Positions 22,365 through 34,175 of a stretch of DNA of 64,000 bases are shown in pieces. The stretch's first letter is position 1; every line of letters starts with the position of its first letter. Below the pieces are notes generated by a model that worked only from the letters and a program-made list of their open reading frames with translations, had not been told where the DNA came from and made no database searches. Source of the DNA: Rhynchonema sp. JSB1_4 (Eukaryota; Nematoda; Chromadorea; Monhysterida; Xyalidae). The DNA lies in contig JASAMV010004351.1 of the NCBI GenBank assembly GCA_030248065.1, forward strand, positions 62,001-126,000, written 5' to 3'. The position numbers were made by a program, and so were the translations under genes.

Positions 22365-22372
22365 GGTCAAGG

Positions 22373-23191
22373 TACCCTCACCTCGACCCATTGAGTTCCC
22401 CTCCGAGTGCACTAATTTCCTCAATTTTACCTAAAATAGGCGTTTGAAGGCCTAAAGCTGGTAATTTTAGGCCAAGGTCGATGTGATCAAAAGGTGCTAA
22501 TAGAGAATTTTCTGAAAAGGTGCAAAAATGTTAAATTTTGCACCTCCAAAACGACTTTCCTGCATTTGGTTCTTCCCCCTCCCCAGGGGGTACGCTAAGC
22601 TGATTCCCCGCCCCTAAAAATAAGGAGGTACACGAATTTCCCCGCCAGACTAGCAATTACACTGCGTGCATACAAATCATACATTTCAGACTTCTGGTCT
22701 CTTCTCTCTGCGGAACTACTACCTGTCCGATTTATCGATCTGTGCTCAATTGAGCTGATCAATAAATCTGCAATAATCGAAATTAACAGCACAGCATCGC
22801 AATTAATCCTCCGTCCAGCATAATCGCCGAGCAAGAACTATCAAAAGTTGAACTTGGCGGACTGTCTGGACATTTGTTATCGCTCGTTGTTGCCGCCGGA
22901 ACTGCCGACTCTGTACAGAACTTTCACCCCACCTTTATAAAATATTCCGTCGTTTTGTTTTCGTTGTTGTTATTTTTCCTGCCGTTCGTTATCAACTGTT
23001 TGGTTACATCAATTACCGCATTATTGAACTGTTTGCTCGTTCGATCACGAATTACATTAATTCTTGATCCGATCCACCACCGACCACGACTAATCAATTT
23101 GGCGTCGTTTGAAAGCGAAAGACATTGTTGCACCTGAATCTGTCCAAGTACATGTAAAAATCTGGAAACCCTGGCCCCAAACGACAACGCG
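22373..23191. other. upstream region of the G3BP gene
   Basis: 22373-22670 is a degraded C-rich repeat with a solo end (GCAATTACACTG). 22680-23191 is unique sequence and should hold the promoter and 5' UTR of the downstream gene. No trans-splice acceptor or TATA element can be assigned with confidence. Confidence 0.4.
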
Positions 23192-26100
23192 ATGGTAGAA
23201 TCGAACGATGCGCTCAACGGCAACACCATGAATCAGAACTACTATGACGGGCCGGATGAGCCGCGTCAAGGTTATTAGCATTTTTCTGTTTTTGACTTTG
23301 TCACAACTTTGTATCTAAAACAAATTGGTTATTTTAAAGGTCTTGGTCATGTTTTGTTAGTTACCAGCCAAGTGTGTAGATCGCTTCTCTCCAGTGAGTT
23401 TTGCCCGTTTCCGGGCGGGGTGTCGGGTCTCGTCGGTGCGAACACCTCCGGCCAATTGACCTCCGAAAAGGACCTCGAGTTGGTCTTATTGCTCGACCAA
23501 GCCGTCACAGCACAAAAATATCACAACAATTGCAGAGCTGCGCATCGCTCGCGAGTTCGTCCGTCAATACTACACCATGTTGTCGTGTCAACCTGAGTAT
23601 GTACATCGATTCTACAGTCACGATTCGGCCTTCATGCACAACAACGATCGACCCGTGCGTGGACAAGAGGTGCGTCACGGTTCATTCACCACATCGTCGA
23701 CTATTTTTAGTGATTTTTGGCTCATCATCATTTGTTTTCAGCAAATCAATTTAATGCAGCTATGTTCATTTGTCTAGCGCGATTGTGTAACGAATCACCA
23801 ATGCAATGTTCTTGAAAGGCTCCGGTTTTAAAATTTGCATCGATTTCGCTTTTTTGCAGAACATCAAACGCGCGCTACAGCAGATGAACTTCAATAATTG
23901 CCGCGTGAAAATCCACAGCATCAAGTGCTGCGAAACGTCTGCGAACGGGCTACTGATTCAGGTGAGAAAAGATATGTGGCGGCATGGTTTTTGTCAATCT
24001 CCACTTCTGCGATAATGTAACAGCAGTGAGTTTTGCCCGTTGCGATAGTCTGTTCATGCATTTGTCTCCCATGTTCTCTGTGGTTACACTGAAAATTAAC
24101 ACCTGTCGCCTGTTAGGTCTGTTAAATAAAGCCAAATCATCCCACACATTTTTGATAATGTCTCATTCAGGTGGTTGGCGAGTTGGCGAACAACGGCGCT
24201 GCTGAAGGTCGACGGTTTCTGCAATCGATCGTGCTTTGCAAACAGGTGAGCTGAGTTTTGGTTATTTTGAATCTGCTTCTCAAAACTGACTTGTCTGTTT
24301 CAATTTGTTGGTATTATCGGTTGCCATGAGCCCCTTACTGTTCCACTTTTCCAGGGACCTAAGAAATTCTACGCGCTCAACGACATCTTTTGTTACGCCG
24401 ATGAGACATGCGCGTCGAGTCAGCCTGGTGACTCAGATGTAAGTTTTCAATCGCAGAGAGTTCGTAAAATTACATACATGTGGTTGTAAGCATGTTTTTC
24501 CTGAAAAAAACTAAATGTACCTTTTTTGTAAAATGTATTTTTTTGACGAAATAATTGCACAGCCGTTTTTGTAGTTTTCTTGGTCGCTCTTTCTCAACAT
24601 TATTGATTGCCTTTCGCACGTCATTTTAAAAGCGCATGATTAGCCAAACACACTGTACATACATCCATTTTAACCGGTACCCTATTTTGGCTCGGGAAAA
24701 TAGCGAAAAAATAGTTTTTGGTGAATATATTTTTCCGGAAAATGGTACGCTGAGTACAAATACAAACATACAAAACTGATTAAAATGTTCCTATCTGCGC
24801 AGCAGGTCGCATCGCCCGAAGTGTTCCTGCCGCCCGCGTCCGGCGCCTCGTACCAGGCTGGTCAGGGTGCAACCAACTACCAACTGAACGGTACGGCGAG
24901 CACCCATGAACTGTCGTCAAATGATGTTGTACCCAATAATCCCCAACAGCAACCCACACCGTCGTCTAGACACGTGCTTTCGTCTGATGCTGGTGAGCGA
25001 TTTATGTGGCTGCTTCCTAGTTTGATGTTTCAACGAAATCCAACCCAATTGGTTTTCAGAACCATTTGTGCCTCACAGCAATGTGGTGGTGCCGACACCG
25101 CCAGCTCCATTACCACAACGGGTTCGTTGGTTGGCAGTTTTTGTTCTTGCTTTTGCTTAACGAAAAACAATTCATTCAATTAAATCCAAACATCTCAATA
25201 ATTACAGGTTCCTCCTCTGTCTGGCGTTGAATCGCCTGCAATTGCTCAACCATCCACCACCACCACGAGTGGTGATCAGGCGTCGCCCGGTCAACCACCG
25301 CAAACCACAACAAACACGAATGTGCCTCCACCCCCTGTTCATGTCAATGTCAACACTACGACTACGAATGCACAAGTGCCGCTCACCGCCGTACGTTGCT
25401 TTGTTTGGTCCGCCCGCCCGTCTTTGTTTGGAAATGATTACCACCGCGACCTGGCATTTCGGCACTATAAAAGAACGTTTATTAAGGCCTCTGCTAAATA
25501 GGACTTCAACGAGGAGAACTGGAGATTAAACTGTCCCGACTGTAAAGAGGACACGCTATACTGTATCTTCATGATTCTCCGTGTTTGTGCAGGGTGAGCC
25601 ACACGCATCACCACCGTCACCCGCGGCCACGACCGATTCAGCTGCTGTGCCGACAGCCGTGTCGACTCCACCCCCTCCGCCGGTGGCCGAGGACGCGGGC
25701 CTGCCAAAGGCGTGGACTTGGGCACAACGCGCTGCCGTCAAGAAGGACACAGCCAACAATGTCTATGTGCCACCCGCTGCGCCGCAACCAACACCACCAC
25801 AACGAAATGTTGATGCGACGGTTGGTGATTGGAACGATAGATTTGGCTCAGAGATTGTGACTGAATCTATTCCAATTTTTGGAATGATGCAGAACCTAGA
25901 CTTTTGGATTTCAGGAGCTAATGGCAATAAAGATAGCCGTCAGTTTTGCTTGCATTTCTTACTCTCTTTCTTTACTTGTCACAATTTGCAGTCTGAGCCG
26001 GGCGCCCCCGTTGACCACGGTGGCCCGCCAAACACAAACGGCAACACGTTCATGAACAACAATCGATCGGATGAGAATAAGGTGCTTGCCTTCGGAAGCG

Positions 26101-28673
26101 CAATTTATTGTCTTTTGCTATTGCTATGACCATGTAAGAATTCATCAAATCAATCCTGTTTTTCACGCTCAGTCGCTCTTAAAGGGGGCGCGACATTATA
26201 CATCTTTGGAGTTATGCATCCCAATATTACTGCAGAAATGGCAAGCAGACATCTGAAGTCACATGTTTTGAAAAGACAAGAAATCGAACTTCGAAGATTT
26301 CATTCAGAAGTTCGCCTCCAAATGTCTATTGCAAGGAACAAAATTCAATTTGCTGTAGTCGCTCGGCTCCCTGAAAACCAGGCATCGAGCTAGAAAAATG
26401 AAACAAGAAAATGTTTAGGGCCGAGCACATCGTTCTGAACAGGTACAATTTTATAACACTGGAAATTTCTGTTTAAGCCACGCTGTGTGATAGATTTTAA
26501 CCACTAATTGCGACCAGCGTGAAAGATGTTCGCTAGACGTAGGGGAAGAATTTTTACGCTGGTCGAAATCTGTGTTTCACGTCTATCTCACAGTGTGGTC
26601 CAAACATAAATTCCCTGTGTTATAAAATTGTACCTCTTTGGAACCATGCGCATGGCCGATTCATAGGGTCGCTGTGGGAATTCGTCTTTGGAACATTTTC
26701 TTGTTTCATTTTTTGAGCTCGATGCCTGGTTTTCAGGGAGCCGAGCGACTACAGCAAATTGAATTTTGTTCCTTGCAATAGACATTCGGAGGTGAATTTC
26801 TGAATGAAATCGTCGAAGTTCGACTTCATTGTCTTTTCAAAAGATGTGACTTCCGATGTCTTCTTGTCATTTCTGCAGTAATATTGGTATGTGTCACTCC
26901 AAAAATGTATAGGCAAACTACGCCAACACGAGCCCGATTTCGCAGCTGGCAGAATAGTGAAACATTCATACGTGGCTGCTGATTTGGGAAATGTTACACG
27001 TTGAAGAATATAAAGTGGAGCATGATGATTTCTCTTTCTTTTCGTTTTGAATACACACCACCTTCGAAATCGGGCTCGTGTTGGCGTAGTTTGCCTTTAT
27101 AATGTCGCCCCCCTTTAACCTCGGAGCATTTTGCTGCGGGACTGAAACATTTTGTGGACTGTATGCTTTGTGTGCGATCGCGCAACGCAACGTCACTGCC
27201 CCGTCACTTTTCCGCTTCGGGATTCAGGGGAAAAATTTGACCAATTCTAGTGCAACCAATATCGTAAAACATCTAGCAAACCCAATAACATTGTTCATCA
27301 ATTATTCCAGTCGCAGTGTCCGTGGTATGGCGCTGGCAAAACGTCGGCGTTCATCAAATCAATACCGGTCGTGGACAGCAAAAGTCTGGCCGACACTGAA
27401 AACGAATTGAAGAAAGGATTTTTGGGTTGGTTTGGTGATCAGTGTTCGTTTCCCATTGTTTTCTTCTGGAGTTCAACGGAAAACTGTTGAGGGTGTGATG
27501 ACAGTAATTTGCGCCTGATTTATTGGTGACTGACAATATTCGCCTAGTATTTTATCTGACCCTGAACACTTGAAACTTGCTCAACGCTTTCGTCGCAAAT
27601 AATCAAACCATCCAAAAATTGGCCTTTTGTTTGCAGCGATCGGTTGCACGGTGAAGGACGTGCGTCCCCGTTTTGACAAACAAGATTTTCGTCGCGCGTT
27701 CGCGTTTGTCGACTTTATGACGTCGGGCGATGCGGACGTGGTGTTCTCGAAATGTTTCATCATGCAAGGAGGGGTTGGTTGGGTTGCCATTGGATGCAGT
27801 TTTGTGAGTGATCGAAACTAAATGTTTGCAAATTCTTTTTGCACATCGTTGTGTCAAACAAGTAATAACGTAATGCAGGGAGCTGGTCGCGGTCGTTGGC
27901 ACGTGCGTGTGCCGATGTGGGGCGGTCAACACGACATATTGGTCGATGAACAGAAACCGGAGTCGATGAATAAACGTGGTGGTGCGTTCTGCATTGCTCA
28001 GTTAAAAATGTCGTTCTATTTTTTTGCATCCAGTTATGATTGTCTTCTTGAAATGAAGCGCTTGTGCGTGCCATTACCGGCATTATTCAGAATAAAGGTT
28101 ACTTTGGTTAAGCGGAAAATTTTAAAAAAATGCTGAATCGTGCCTGTTTGCAGGTTTCATGAGTGGAGGGGGTCCACCGCGTATGGCGAACGCAGCAGCA
28201 GGTCAAGGCGGCGGCCCAGGGGCGTACCGGGCTGGCGGTGCGGGAGTGGGTGGTGCGCCACCGCAATATGCCGCGCAGGGACAACAATCGTATCGTTAGT
28301 TGTTGTGTTATTGGTTGATTAACTGGTTTTCTCGCATTCGTGGCCAAACTTGGTAATCAGCTGGATCAGGTCTGCCTCGATCACATTAGTTCTCTTTGTT
28401 TTCGAATGGTTAGATTTTACTGATGTGCTGTGCCACTAACTTCGACCCGCATAAAGGTTGTTGCCAAACCTGAAATCACCTTTTACTTTATATCCCTGGA
28501 ACAGCTTAGTTGAGGAAGGCAGATCCTCAATGCCTGTCCAGATATGATTCAATCAGTTACGCAATCTACCAGGTGGCGGTCGTGGCGGCGGTGCTGGTCA
28601 ACGTGGCGGCGCACGCGGTCAACCTCCGACCGGTCCCGGTGCGCCGCGGGCGTCAAGCGTGTCGCAGTCGTAA
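23192..28673 (+). CDS. gtbp-1: G3BP / rasputin homologue, 569-584 aa
   Basis: RNA-binding stress-granule scaffold. Exons: 23192-23270, 23536-23669, 23860-23961, 24171-24245, 24355-24438, 24806-24992, 25060-25121, 25208-25390, 25593-25820, 25992-26081, 27311-27425, 27637-27803, 27879-27981, then either 28154-28299 or 28573-28673. The first five encode an NTF2-like domain (IAREFVRQYYTML, HRFYSHDSAFMH, FYALNDIFCY). A long Pro/Thr/Gln-rich linker follows, with KAWTWAQRAAVKK. The RRM has RNP2-like SAFIKSIP and RNP1-like RRAFAFVDF. The tail is either Gly/Ala/Gln-rich or a classical RGG box (GGRGGGAGQRGGARG). All junctions keep frame. The 1.2-kb intron before the RRM holds a large foldback. Known G3BPs nucleate stress granules through the NTF2 domain and bind RNA through RRM/RGG. 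The exact ends of exons 6 and 12 are least certain. Confidence 0.9.
24530..24770. repeat. old dispersed repeat, related to 44620-44960
   Basis: This intronic stretch shares the order of motifs CTTTCTCAACA, ACCGGTACCC and TTTGGCTCGGGAAAAT with 44620-44960, where they read CTTTCTCAACA, ACCGGTGCCC and TTTGGCTCAGAAAAAT. Both have AAAACG/TTTTTTCC runs beside them. Diverged copies of one element. Confidence 0.55.
26480..26605. repeat. hairpin with GACCAGCGTAAAA arms (copy 1)
   Basis: CTGTGTGATAG...TAATTGCGACCAGCGTGAAA is mirrored by TTTTTACGCTGGTCGAAATC...CTATCTCACAG. The same hairpin core occurs at 63096-63265. Confidence 0.75.
26911..27096. mobile_element. 186-bp MITE with 31-bp inverted repeats (copy 2)
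   Basis: Near-identical to 2904-3090, with ends AGGCAAACTACGCCAACAC and GTGTTGGCGTAGTTTGCCT. It interrupts the right arm of the foldback 26183-27114, so it is the younger insertion. Confidence 0.9.
27118..27268. repeat. fragment of the TTGGTCGCACAATGAC family
   Basis: In reverse orientation this matches the interior of 59503-59771: both contain GTGACGTTGCGTTGCGCGAT-like sequence, AAATGTTTCAG and GAATTGGTCAAATTTTT. It lies just outside the TTAA of the foldback. Confidence 0.7.
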
Positions 28674-31600
28674 ACTCGCGCGCATCAAACTCAACGAATT
28701 TCACGTTTGGACGAAACATATAATGATGTGCTACCATGTCTCAAGTTATTGAAATACTGCGTTTCAGACTGATGGAAGTTGGGAAAGTTCGATTATATCG
28801 CCGTTTTCCATCATGTCTGAAAACAATATTGTTTTGTTCTTGTATTTTGTTTAGGCCCACTCCTTGTTATAACATGGCTTTATCAATGCTACACAACTGG
28901 TAACCAACTTTTTCAAAACAATAGTTCAAGTGTATAGTCCATGTTTTGTTAAGATTTCGTCATGCCCTGCGGCGACGTACGAAAAAATAACAAGTAATAT
29001 TTTTGGGTAATAATCAGATAATCCTGTTATTTCACTTGAACCGTATCCTGTTATTCTTGTTGATTCGAGTATTCTTACCCAATGTTCTGTTTTGCATTTT
29101 TATTAATTCCCAAATTCATTTTGCCCTGTATTTTAACTGTTAGTGTGTCTGTGTCCCCATGTATATCAACTGTGACAGAAACATGCACATAATCACAAAC
29201 AATTTTGGGTCACATAGTTATTGTTACCATTTTATTTTTTTACCTTTTCACCGTGCTAGTTTTCCCATGCCCCGTTGCGTTATATACAAAGACTACGAGT
29301 GTGCATGTAGAGTGAGCCTTGTTGAAGATCCACTGTAATGACACTTTTTAGTGCTAATATGATAATTTGCATGTTTTCCTTGCGATGGTTGAGAGGCGTA
29401 ATACTGTAGAAGTGTCTCGAGTTCATCCCAATTGTTTTCTGTCATTTGGGATTGGTAGTCAAATGCTATACATACTTATATTGAATATCCCGTCGCTTGT
29501 ACACTGTGATTCTGCACCTACAACCGCCTGTCCTTTCCTCAGTAATTATGTTTAGCCATTTTTATTATGTATATTTTATAAATACGCGCGAATTTAAAAA
29601 ACCTATCCCGTAAAAAATTTAGGCTTTGATGATTTGTTGTTTCTGTATTTTCCTTGAAAACATTTTCGAAATTTTGGAAAATCCATAAAAATTCTTGGTT
29701 TTTTTATTGAATGCTACCATACACGTCTGAAATACGATTTTTTTCTTTGTTACGCACAAACTGTGTTTTTGCTTGTTTTGTATGGCTTTGTCTTGGTCAT
29801 TATGCTCACTTAATTATAATCTGTGTATAATACGCTACGAGTGTATATTTTTTTAAATATTCGGTTTTGGGCATCTTTGAGATATATACATAAGTATTCG
29901 AATGCTCAAGATCGTTTATGTTTGTTTTGAACTGCATTCAATGCTTCTTGTTGTTTACTGTATCAGCTCTCTCCTATGCCGTGTGTATAGGCATGGCAAC
30001 GTAATCTGCTTTGTCTGCGATGCAGTGTGCGTTTTTGAGATTCAAATTTAGGCGACATTGCTTGGTTAGTATCGTTTGGAGGCGGCACCTTTGTGGATCT
30101 GTTCATGGTACTTTTTTCTCCGTGTTGCGCTTGAATCTGCGACTTTTCTGGACTGCACGTGAGTTGTTTGGTCGAAAATTGCACGCTGCAAGTGCTGTTG
30201 GCTTGAATCAAAGTGCATGAGTACTCTAAAATTGTCACAGTTTATACATTTTGTACTTATGTTTTTGCTTGGATATATCTGGGTTGGCCTCCTTTCGTAC
30301 TACCGTCTAGGAAAGTTCTAGTAGCCGTCTTTTTCTGTTTCTAATGCACTTTCCTTGCAAACTTGGTTTTCTGGAAAAAATATCTAAGTCCCGAACTAGA
30401 AAAATGTTATTTTACGTCCATTGTTTTTGATTTGTTTTTTGCTGCTCGAGTTTCTGTTCTCTCTCTTCGTAAAGTATTGTTATTGTGTTGAATTCTTTGG
30501 GGAGTAATTGTTTACTTCGTGTGTTTTGTTAGAGAGTTCACTAGATTTCTATCTAAGCTAACGTTCTTTATTTTTTATTGTATTTTGGATTTACGTGTAT
30601 TTTCTTACAAAAATATTGCGTGTTTATGTTTCTTAATCTGATTTTCTAGAAAATATTTGATATCGTGTGGTAATGATCCACAATACAGTTTTTTGTGTTT
30701 ATGATTTGTTAACCTTGTGTGAAAGCAGTCCGGCGAAATCCCCAATTTGTGGTGTTCATCATCTCGGGGGCAAGTCCGCATTGTTATTCAATACCTGTAA
30801 TATGAATGTTACATTCTATTGTTTTCAACCATTAGAGTGTATATCGGTGAACCGCTATGATGTGCCAGATATTTGAGAATTCATGTACCGTACATACATA
30901 TGCCTCTTCATTTAACTGCACTACGGTAAATATATCTGTGTCTGTGTGAATATTGTAGTAGCACGGTGCGTTGCATATCTTTTCGCGATATTTGGATTGG
31001 ATACTGATCATGCTTTTGTCGAAATATATTACCATTCTCCCCAACTGCAGCGATGTGAATGAATATATTTTGACAGAAGCAAAGCATTTATTAATTGGCA
31101 TTGTCTGGATGGTATATGATTTGAAAACGTTATTAACTTGGAAAATTGGTTCAAAGTTTGGTTTCAGCATAACGTGGGACTGAACGTATTTTTTATACAA
31201 ACTTAACAGTTTCATATCGGTCTCATTTTATGTCCACCAACTTTATAATCTGCGTACGAACTTGCTCTGGGTGTTTTTCTCTGCTGCGTACTGTTGCCAT
31301 TATTGCACCATGTGTGAGAAGGGAAGTAGGCTGTTAGGGGCACGGTATCATAGCCCGTCTCAGTTCTTTGTGAAAAATACCGTGCCCGACTACGACCACA
31401 CGGAAGATGGCACTGTTTACTGTACTATCGGCTTGAAACTGAGTGATTGAATACTGTACTGCGGCACACACACCTTTGTAACATCCGTTCACTGTGGCTC
31501 CCCTATCATTCATACAATATATATTATATTGATTGATTATGATGCTATCTTCGCTCAAAAAAACCTGGTAATAAAATATAAATGAAAAATGGGGCGTTTT

Positions 31601-31932
31601 TTCCTTGATCTGACAAATGGTGCAATTATAGTCTAGGTAACATGGTGATAAGGATTAAAAAATGATAACACTGCAGCATTCTGAGGTGTCTGGCACAAAT
31701 TGACAAATCGGTCTCCCCAAGTGGACTGAGCACCGCTATACATGCAATCATGAAAATAAATTGATAAAAGTCTGCGCTTCAGGACAGGCCTCGTCATCAT
31801 TAAGAAAGACGCCATTTCGCCGGCTGAAAATCGCATATAAACAGCTGGTTTTCGCTCAAAATTTTGTTCCTTCATTTGAATTCACTCAAACGTCAGCCCA
31901 AGAAATAAATTACGTTTCAACCAATAAAAACA
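28674..31932. other. 3.2-kb T-rich region, no gene seen
   Basis: Long T-rich plus strand with scattered short ORFs, none with splice partners or family resemblance. The first part is probably 3' UTR of the G3BP gene. A short hairpin with GGGCACGGTAT/ATACCGTGCCC lies at 31337-31387, and ATAAAATATAAATG (31571-31584) could serve as a polyadenylation region. The largest ORF (30832-31215, minus) looks non-coding. Confidence 0.5.
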
Positions 31933-34075
31933 ATGTTGCGATTCGTGGCCCTGTTGGGCTTATTTGTCTTGAACACACACGCGTTCGTAGCGCCGCCCGC
32001 CAACCCCCCGCGGCCTCCTGTCAACCCCCCACGGCCGCCTCTACCTGATTGTTGCAGTCAAACACTCGCAGCACTTGCTGAATTGGTTAGTTGATGTTTC
32101 ATTATGCGGTGCAATGGTTGGGGTTCGTGATGCGCTTGTATTGGACTGGTCGCCTTTCAAACTCAGGGTTGGAACGCAGCACACAGCACAGCTGTTTTTT
32201 GTGACACACAACATTGCCCATGCAACATTCAACAACATCTCATGTATTGATTGGAAACTATTTCTAAATCTCACGCTCGTGGTAGTAACATCGTATCGCG
32301 CAATGACTGATAAAACTTGTGTGAAGTTTTGTTTTAGTGTGTCGTGAGATTTAATAGCAGCAACAAGCCAACACAGTGCTGATATCGATTTATGCACACG
32401 TTGGTTTTTTACACACACTGGCGTTACATTTATGTTTCTGTAGCGCTAACCATCACTATGGTCATCAGCAGCGATGTCCGAGCGGTTAAGGAGTTGGACT
32501 CGAAATCCAATGGGCATTGCCCGCGCAGGTTCGAATCCTGCTCGCTGCGTCAAACTTTTTCTATTTTTGGACAGATTTTGGTTTCTTTTTTGTGAAATGA
32601 TCGTTGTAACCTAACCAAGCCTTGCATCTCATGCAGCGTGTGTGAGTAAAAACTGCTGCTCGAATGGCTAACACAACAACGCTGATGTTTCTAATATAAC
32701 CCTCAAGTCCAAAAGATGTTTGGTGTAGGTGTAATCAAAGTCCATCTAATATTTCAGGAAGCAATCGCGGATTCGCAAGATGCAGAGTTGGACAGAATGC
32801 TCAAAGAACTGGACGATCTGGAGGGTCGAGCAGATCGGGTATAGTGAATGTTGAGTTGATCCATGACTGACAGTAACCGCATCAAGCCAACTTGACCCGG
32901 GTAAACATCTGTCCCATCAACACACACACACACACAGGTATGGCAGCGTCAACAGACCCTCGAGTCCGCCATCGACAGCGGCGTGAAAATGCTGAAAATG
33001 AAGGGACCACCTGGATTCCCCGGAGAACCAGGTGATGTTTCACAATACATATTGTGCTACATGAGAGCTCACGGAAGTATCATTATCCTGGTGCAATTTC
33101 AACATCGTTTTCAGGTCAGCCTGGTCGTAACGGCAACGAAGGACCCAAAGGCCCATGTGGTGATCCCGGACCAGAAGGACCGCCTGGAGAACCAGGTCGG
33201 TCGTCGTTAGACATTTTGATCATGCAGGTTTAACGATTTATAGTCCAACCACCAGAGTCGACTTTTTTCAAAGCTTGCTTGGCCAGATTCAAAAATGCAC
33301 CGGTTACACGTGTTTTCGCAAACAAAAGAAAGAGATTAGCCGAGGGAGATGATGACAAGTTCCAGGTGGCTGACCTCAATTTGTTGCACAGCAGTGTTGT
33401 TCAACACACAAATGTTTTGGGAGTCAAAACGGAGTTCACGCACCGAGATGGGGAGCGTGTTTTAAAAAAATACGTGCGTTGTTCTTTCTTTCATTTCCGA
33501 AATACGTGGAACTGGAACATTAGTGGATCCAATGTCAAAAAAGTCGTCTCATGAGTTCGTGGCTGAACTATACGTCTCAGACAAACTCGGAAGCTTTTGA
33601 AAACATTTGTGGCTCCAGGGCCAGAAGGCATGCAAGGTGACGTCGGCCCTGAAGGCCCCCCGGGCGACCAAGGACCTCAGGGTCCAGCAGGACCGCCAGG
33701 AAGCGACGGAAATGCCGGTATGATCAGGAAACTACGCATTTTTGTTATGTGAAAAATTACTCATGGTCATATTCGAAATATTTCCCTCTCGAATCAGGGG
33801 CGAACGGAGCAGTGGGTCCGGTAGGACCAAAGGGTCGGGACGGGGCGGACGGACGACCGGGCAGCGATGGGCAAGATGGGAAAGACGGCGCGCCTGGACT
33901 GGATGAGGATTGTGGGCTCATGGTGCGCGTCAAACGGTACATCAATCGGAAAATGGCATAAAGATAGACATTGTTGGTGTTGTGGGCTGAAATGTGCGGT
34001 TGATGGGTGTGGCAGGCCTACAATGCGACGTTTCTCAATTATATCAACAAACTTTGCATCCTCAACGGCACATAA
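31933..34075 (+). CDS. short secreted collagen, 230 aa
   Basis: Extracellular structural protein, probably of cuticle or basement material. Exons: 31933-32085, 32758-32838, 32938-33031, 33115-33195, 33619-33717, 33798-33922, 34016-34075, all in phase. Residues 1-20 form a signal peptide ([20 protein letters not shown]). A Pro-rich stretch and a CC pair (PDCCSQT) follow, then a heptad-like acidic segment ([17 protein letters not shown]) that may trimerise. Next comes one uninterrupted Gly-X-Y block ([13 protein letters not shown] to DGAPG) of about 105 residues containing one internal Cys. The C-terminus has two further Cys ([16 protein letters not shown]). The Gly-X-Y exons start with a split Gly codon, as is common in collagens. 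It lacks the N-terminal RxxR/TM layout of typical nematode cuticular collagens. A tRNA gene and a 334-bp MITE sit in its introns. Confidence 0.92.
32468..32549 (+). tRNA. tRNA-Ser (anticodon CGA)
   Basis: Perfect 7-bp acceptor stem (GCAGCGA with TCGCTGC) with G discriminator at 32549. The anticodon CGA is at 32501-32503 in the loop ACTCGAAAT. There is a long serine-type variable arm (TGGGCATTGCCCGC), B box GGTTCGAATCC at 32528-32538 and no intron. A TTTTT terminator follows at 32556-32560. It lies in intron 1 of the collagen gene, same strand. Confidence 0.97.
33239..33572. mobile_element. TATAGTCC MITE, 334 bp (copy 1)
   Basis: It starts TATAGTCCAACCAC and ends GTCGTCTCATGAG...GAACTATA. It is the same family as 41636-41998, where the 31-bp inverted repeats are intact, and a core fragment lies at 52545-52680. 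This copy is in collagen intron 4. Confidence 0.85.
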
Positions 34076-34175
34076 AGAGCAAATTAGTTAATTAAGTTAT
34101 AAATCCGTAATTGTGTGTTTCTTGGGTCCGAATCCACATTTGTTAGCAACAAGTGGCTATTGGTCATAAAGTATC

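Larger units (their letters stand above)
26183..27114. mobile_element. TTAA-flanked long foldback in G3BP intron
   Basis: The left arm begins AGGGGGCGCGACATTATAC and the right arm ends TATAATGTCGCCCCCCT, with TTAA immediately outside on both sides (26179-26182, 27115-27118). The arms run about 230 bp and match well through ATATTACTGCAG and the GGCTCCCTGAAAACCAGGCA region. The loop contains a hairpin element (26480-26605). The right arm is split by the 186-bp MITE 26911-27096, absent from the left arm. TTAA targets are typical of piggyBac-type elements, but the terminal bases are not the usual CCY, so the superfamily is left open. Confidence 0.85.

Noticed and set aside
25465..25725. 86-aa antisense ORF
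   Set aside because: Shadow of the Pro/Thr-rich G3BP linker exons.
30832..31215. 127-aa minus-strand ORF
   Set aside because: Located in T-rich sequence, no conserved features, no splice partners or neighbouring exons.
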